DNA from: Eubacterium sp. ER2
GTDB taxonomy: Bacteria > Bacillota > Clostridia > Lachnospirales > Lachnospiraceae
Direction of reading: 5' to 3'
Assembly (NCBI RefSeq): GCF_000765215.1
Contig: NZ_JPJE01000004.1
Coordinates: 24,940-88,939 of the forward strand
Length of the DNA stretch: 64,000 bases
A program made the translations under genes and the position numbers. The notes beneath the pieces were generated by a model, which had not been told where the DNA came from, did not search any database, and was given only the letters and a program-made list of their open reading frames with translations. Below are positions 61,911 to 64,000 of the stretch, piece after piece (the first letter of the stretch is position 1; the number at the start of each line of letters is the position of its first letter).

Positions 61911-61911
61911 C

Positions 61912-61957
61912 TTGACATTTCCTCTTGTATGTATTATTGTATTACATAGATAATACA
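61912..61957 (+). promoter_or_regulatory. Promoter and operator of the GntR/ABC operon
   Basis: TTGACA (61912-61917), 17 bp, TATTGT (61935-61940), followed by the perfect inverted repeat TGTATTA-CATAGA-TAATACA (61938-61957) overlapping the -10 and start. YtrA-type GntR repressors bind similar AT-rich palindromes, so autorepression of this operon is likely. Confidence 0.6.
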
Positions 61958-62006
61958 TTTATATTTTTACATTTTATAAATGCGACAAGAAAAGCGAGGT
62001 GATCAC

Positions 62007-62375
62007 ATGCCATGGGACTTAGATAATGACCGCCCCATCTACCTGCAGCTTATGGAGCGGATCCAGCAGGACATCATAGCCGGCGTATACAAGCCCGGCG
62101 ACAAGCTCCCTTCTGTGCGGGATCTGGCGGTGGAGGCCGCTGTAAATCCCAACACCATGCAGAAGGCTCTCTCTGAGCTGGAGCGCAGCGGCCTTGTATA
62201 TGCCCAGCGGACCAGCGGACGTTTTATCACGGAGGACGAACAGATGCTCAAGGACATGAAAAAGGAACAGGCTTCCAGACATATAGCTGAGTTTTTTGAA
62301 AAAATGAGAAGTCTCGGTTTCCGGGACGAAGAGACGCTCTCCCTGATCGAGGAAGCAGTAAAGGAGGAACACTGA
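62007..62375 (+). CDS. GntR-family (YtrA-type) repressor
   Basis: 122 residues. Winged helix PIYLQLMERIQQDIIAGVYKPGDKLPSVRDLA with NPNTMQKALSELERSGLV and the wing YAQRTSGRFIT; the short helical C-terminus replaces an effector domain, as in YtrA. GAGGTGAT upstream of ATG 62007 sets the start. Followed 2 bp later by the ATPase; regulates its own operon (inference from the operator). Confidence 0.92.
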   Translation: MPWDLDNDRPIYLQLMERIQQDIIAGVYKPGDKLPSVRDLAVEAAVNPNTMQKALSELERSGLVYAQRTSGRFITEDEQMLKDMKKEQASRHIAEFFEKMRSLGFRDEETLSLIEEAVKEEH

Positions 62376-62377
62376 CT

Positions 62378-63079
62378 ATGAAGCCGATATTAGAATGTAA
62401 GGGGCTTTCCAAAAAATACAACAACATGAACTACGCCCTCACCAATCTGAATCTGGCGCTGGCCCCCGGCCAGATCGTGGGGCTCCTGGGGCCGAATGGC
62501 AGCGGCAAGAGCACGCTGATCAAGCTCATCAACGACCTGCTCATCCCCACGGAGGGCGAGGTTCTTGTGGACGGCATGACGCCCGGGGTGGAGACAAAGA
62601 AGATCGTCTCCTATCTGCCGGAGCGCACCTATCTGGATCCGGCCATGAAGATCAGGGACATCATCTCCTATTTTGCGGATTTCTACGAGAACTTCGTGAC
62701 AGACAGAGCCTACCACATGATGACGGATCTGGAGATCGATGTGAACGCCAGGATGCGGACTCTTTCCAAGGGCACAAAGGAGAAGGTACAGCTGGCCCTC
62801 GTCATGAGCCGGGACGCCCGCCTCTACATCCTGGATGAGCCCATCGGGGGCGTGGATCCCGCCGCCAGGGATTACATCCTGCGGACCATACTTACGAACT
62901 ACAGCGAAGACGCAACCATCCTTCTGTCCACCCACCTCATCACAGACATTGAGAACATCCTGGACAGAGTGCTCTTTCTCCGCCAGGGCCAGATCGTCCT
63001 GAACCAGACAGTGGATGAGATCCGGATGAACCAGGGAAAATCCGTCGACGCTTTATTCAGGGAGGTATTCAGATGCTAG
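62378..63079 (+). CDS. ABC transporter ATPase (YtrB-like)
   Basis: 233 residues. Walker A GPNGSGKST near 38, a signature-like RTLSKGTKEKVQLALVMSRD, Walker B LYILDEPIGGVDP, H-loop STHLITDI. Last residues overlap the permease by 7 bp. The DEPIGGVDP form is typical of the YtrB family, exporters often linked to antibiotic response. Confidence 0.93.
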   Translation: MKPILECKGLSKKYNNMNYALTNLNLALAPGQIVGLLGPNGSGKSTLIKLINDLLIPTEGEVLVDGMTPGVETKKIVSYLPERTYLDPAMKIRDIISYFADFYENFVTDRAYHMMTDLEIDVNARMRTLSKGTKEKVQLALVMSRDARLYILDEPIGGVDPAARDYILRTILTNYSEDATILLSTHLITDIENILDRVLFLRQGQIVLNQTVDEIRMNQGKSVDALFREVFRC

Positions 63080-63903
63080 GAAAACTGATCAAATACGATT
63101 TAAAATCCATCACAAGGTTTCTGCTCATCATCCACATTTTCCTGATAGCCGCCGCCGTGTTCGGGCGCGTCTTCCTGACGGGAAGGATTGATTTTGAGGC
63201 AGACGAGATCAACGAATTTCTCCTGACCCTGACCTTTGTGATCTACATCATCATATTTGCCGGCGTGTCCTTTGGAACCTCCATTATCATCGCCGTGAGA
63301 TTTTACAAAAATCTGTTCTCGGATGAGGGATACCTGACCAACACCCTGCCGGTGACCAAGGGAATGCACCTTCTGTCCAAGACAATAGCAGGGAGCCTCT
63401 GGTGTCTCATCGACACGCTGCTCATCTGCCTGTGCGCCTACATCCTGATGGCCGTCCCCGTCATAACAGAGCCCTTAAGCGCCCACTGGGACGAATTCAT
63501 CCATCTGCTGGGCTTCCAGGGACAGGGAGACCTCAACCTCTTCCTGCTCTATATGCTGCTGCTCAGCGTGGTGAGCGCTGTCGGCAATGTAGTCATCATA
63601 GAGGCGTCGATCATCTTCGGGCAGCTCTTTAACGGCCACAAGGTGCTGGGAGCTGTGGTCGCCTACTTCGTGATCACAACCATCACCTCCATCGCTGCCA
63701 CCGTGGCCATGGGCGTGCAGGGCATCCTAAGCGACAGCATTGCCATGAACTCCGGCACAGCAAGCATGGCCCCCGAATCCATCGACCTGGCAGGCTACCT
63801 CACGGACATCATGAACCTGAGCCTTATCCTGTCCCTCTGCCTGACAGTCATCCTCTACCTCCTGTCCTACTTTATCATGAGGAGGAAGATCAATCTGTCA
63901 TAA
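63073..63903 (+). CDS. ABC transporter permease
   Basis: 276 residues with six helices (FLLIIHIFLIAAAVFGRVF, LTFVIYIIIFAGVSFGTSIII, CLIDTLLICLCAYILMAVPVI, LLLSVVSAVGNVVII, VVAYFVITTITSIAATVAM, LSLILSLCLTVILYLLSYFI). The YLTNTLPVTKGMHLLSKTIAG stretch is the coupling region of YtrC-like permeases. Substrate unknown. Confidence 0.85.
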   Translation: MLGKLIKYDLKSITRFLLIIHIFLIAAAVFGRVFLTGRIDFEADEINEFLLTLTFVIYIIIFAGVSFGTSIIIAVRFYKNLFSDEGYLTNTLPVTKGMHLLSKTIAGSLWCLIDTLLICLCAYILMAVPVITEPLSAHWDEFIHLLGFQGQGDLNLFLLYMLLLSVVSAVGNVVIIEASIIFGQLFNGHKVLGAVVAYFVITTITSIAATVAMGVQGILSDSIAMNSGTASMAPESIDLAGYLTDIMNLSLILSLCLTVILYLLSYFIMRRKINLS

Positions 63904-63947
63904 AGCAAAATCGGATAGGGGAGATTTGACCCTCCCCTTCCACACCA

Positions 63948-64000
63948 CGTAGCGTACCGTTCAGTACTACGCGGTTCAATAGTTTACGCGTACTTTCAGA
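63948..64000. repeat. Partial palindromic element at window end
   Basis: CGTAGCGTAC, six-base loop, GTAC-T-ACG (63948-63971) with a further GCGGTTC and ACGCGTACTT after it. A short GGGGAG...CTCCCC stem (63918-63937) precedes it and is a weak terminator candidate for the permease gene. The element runs off the window so its full shape is unknown. Confidence 0.4.

Noticed and set aside
1..64000. tRNA, rRNA, CRISPR array, transposase or phage genes
   Set aside because: None recognised on either strand by eye; a tRNAscan, Rfam or ISfinder search would be decisive.

Overview
The window reads as chromosome from a Gram-positive, anaerobic gut Firmicute, most likely a Lachnospiraceae (Clostridium cluster XIVa) member. 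This rests on the GC-rich coding sequence, AGGAGG-type Shine-Dalgarno sites before most genes, the pyrH-frr-uppS-cdsA-dxr-rseP and rpsB-tsf gene orders, a sodium-pump decarboxylase module, and surface proteins with Firmicute signal peptides. Species assignment is inference. No tRNA, rRNA, transposase, prophage or CRISPR array was seen.

Layout. 1-2.1 kb (-): end of a biotin-dependent sodium-pump decarboxylase cluster (carboxyltransferase plus an OadG-like lipoprotein cut by the window edge). 2.3-7.5 kb (-): essential operon pyrH-frr-uppS-cdsA-dxr-rseP. 7.5-17.1 kb (-): MATE exporter, cytidylate-kinase-like protein, a repeat element, DUF3841 protein, prepilin-type peptidase, tRNA-dihydrouridine synthase, a two-component system, and a lipid/glycolipid trio (acyltransferase, GT4 glycosyltransferase, DedA protein). 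17.2-19.5 kb: a second MATE gene behind a promoter and intrinsic terminator, carrying a frameshift, converging on a ToxN/AbiQ-family toxin ORF. 19.5-28.9 kb: alpha-glucan utilisation block (glgP, malQ, two GH13 enzymes), a deletion scar joining a sugar-binding lipoprotein to a debranching-enzyme tail, and a divergent LacI regulator. 28.9-37.5 kb: a four-gene envelope operon (VWA/solute-binding lipoprotein, XpaC, solute-binding protein, TelA), divergent from a large surface metallophosphoesterase; the shared intergenic region carries 11-bp-periodic direct repeats resembling PhoP boxes facing both ways. 37.5-46.3 kb (-): LysR remnant, hypothetical protein, large ABC exporter with its own two-component system, and an SF2 helicase with two predicted transmembrane helices. 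46.5-47.8 kb: P-loop kinase-like gene and a broken MNT/HEPN pair. 47.9-49.8 kb (-): rpsB-tsf with a structured leader. 49.9-53.3 kb (-): LytTR regulator with a degenerate ABC-ATPase domain and its ABC exporter. 53.4-57.0 kb (-): two NlpC/P60 hydrolases and a CPBP protease. 57.2-64 kb: prolyl-tRNA deacylase-like protein, AlaX-like editing protein, argS, endonuclease IV, and a YtrA-type GntR/ABC operon.

The most interesting material is the divergent, Pho-box-like region linking the surface phosphatase with the TelA/XpaC/VWA operon; the membrane-anchored helicase; the ABC-derived LytTR regulator; the type III toxin that reads through into the MATE gene; and several deletion scars (sugar-binding protein/debranching enzyme, LysR, HEPN). 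All functional statements are from reading the sequence; no database search was run.
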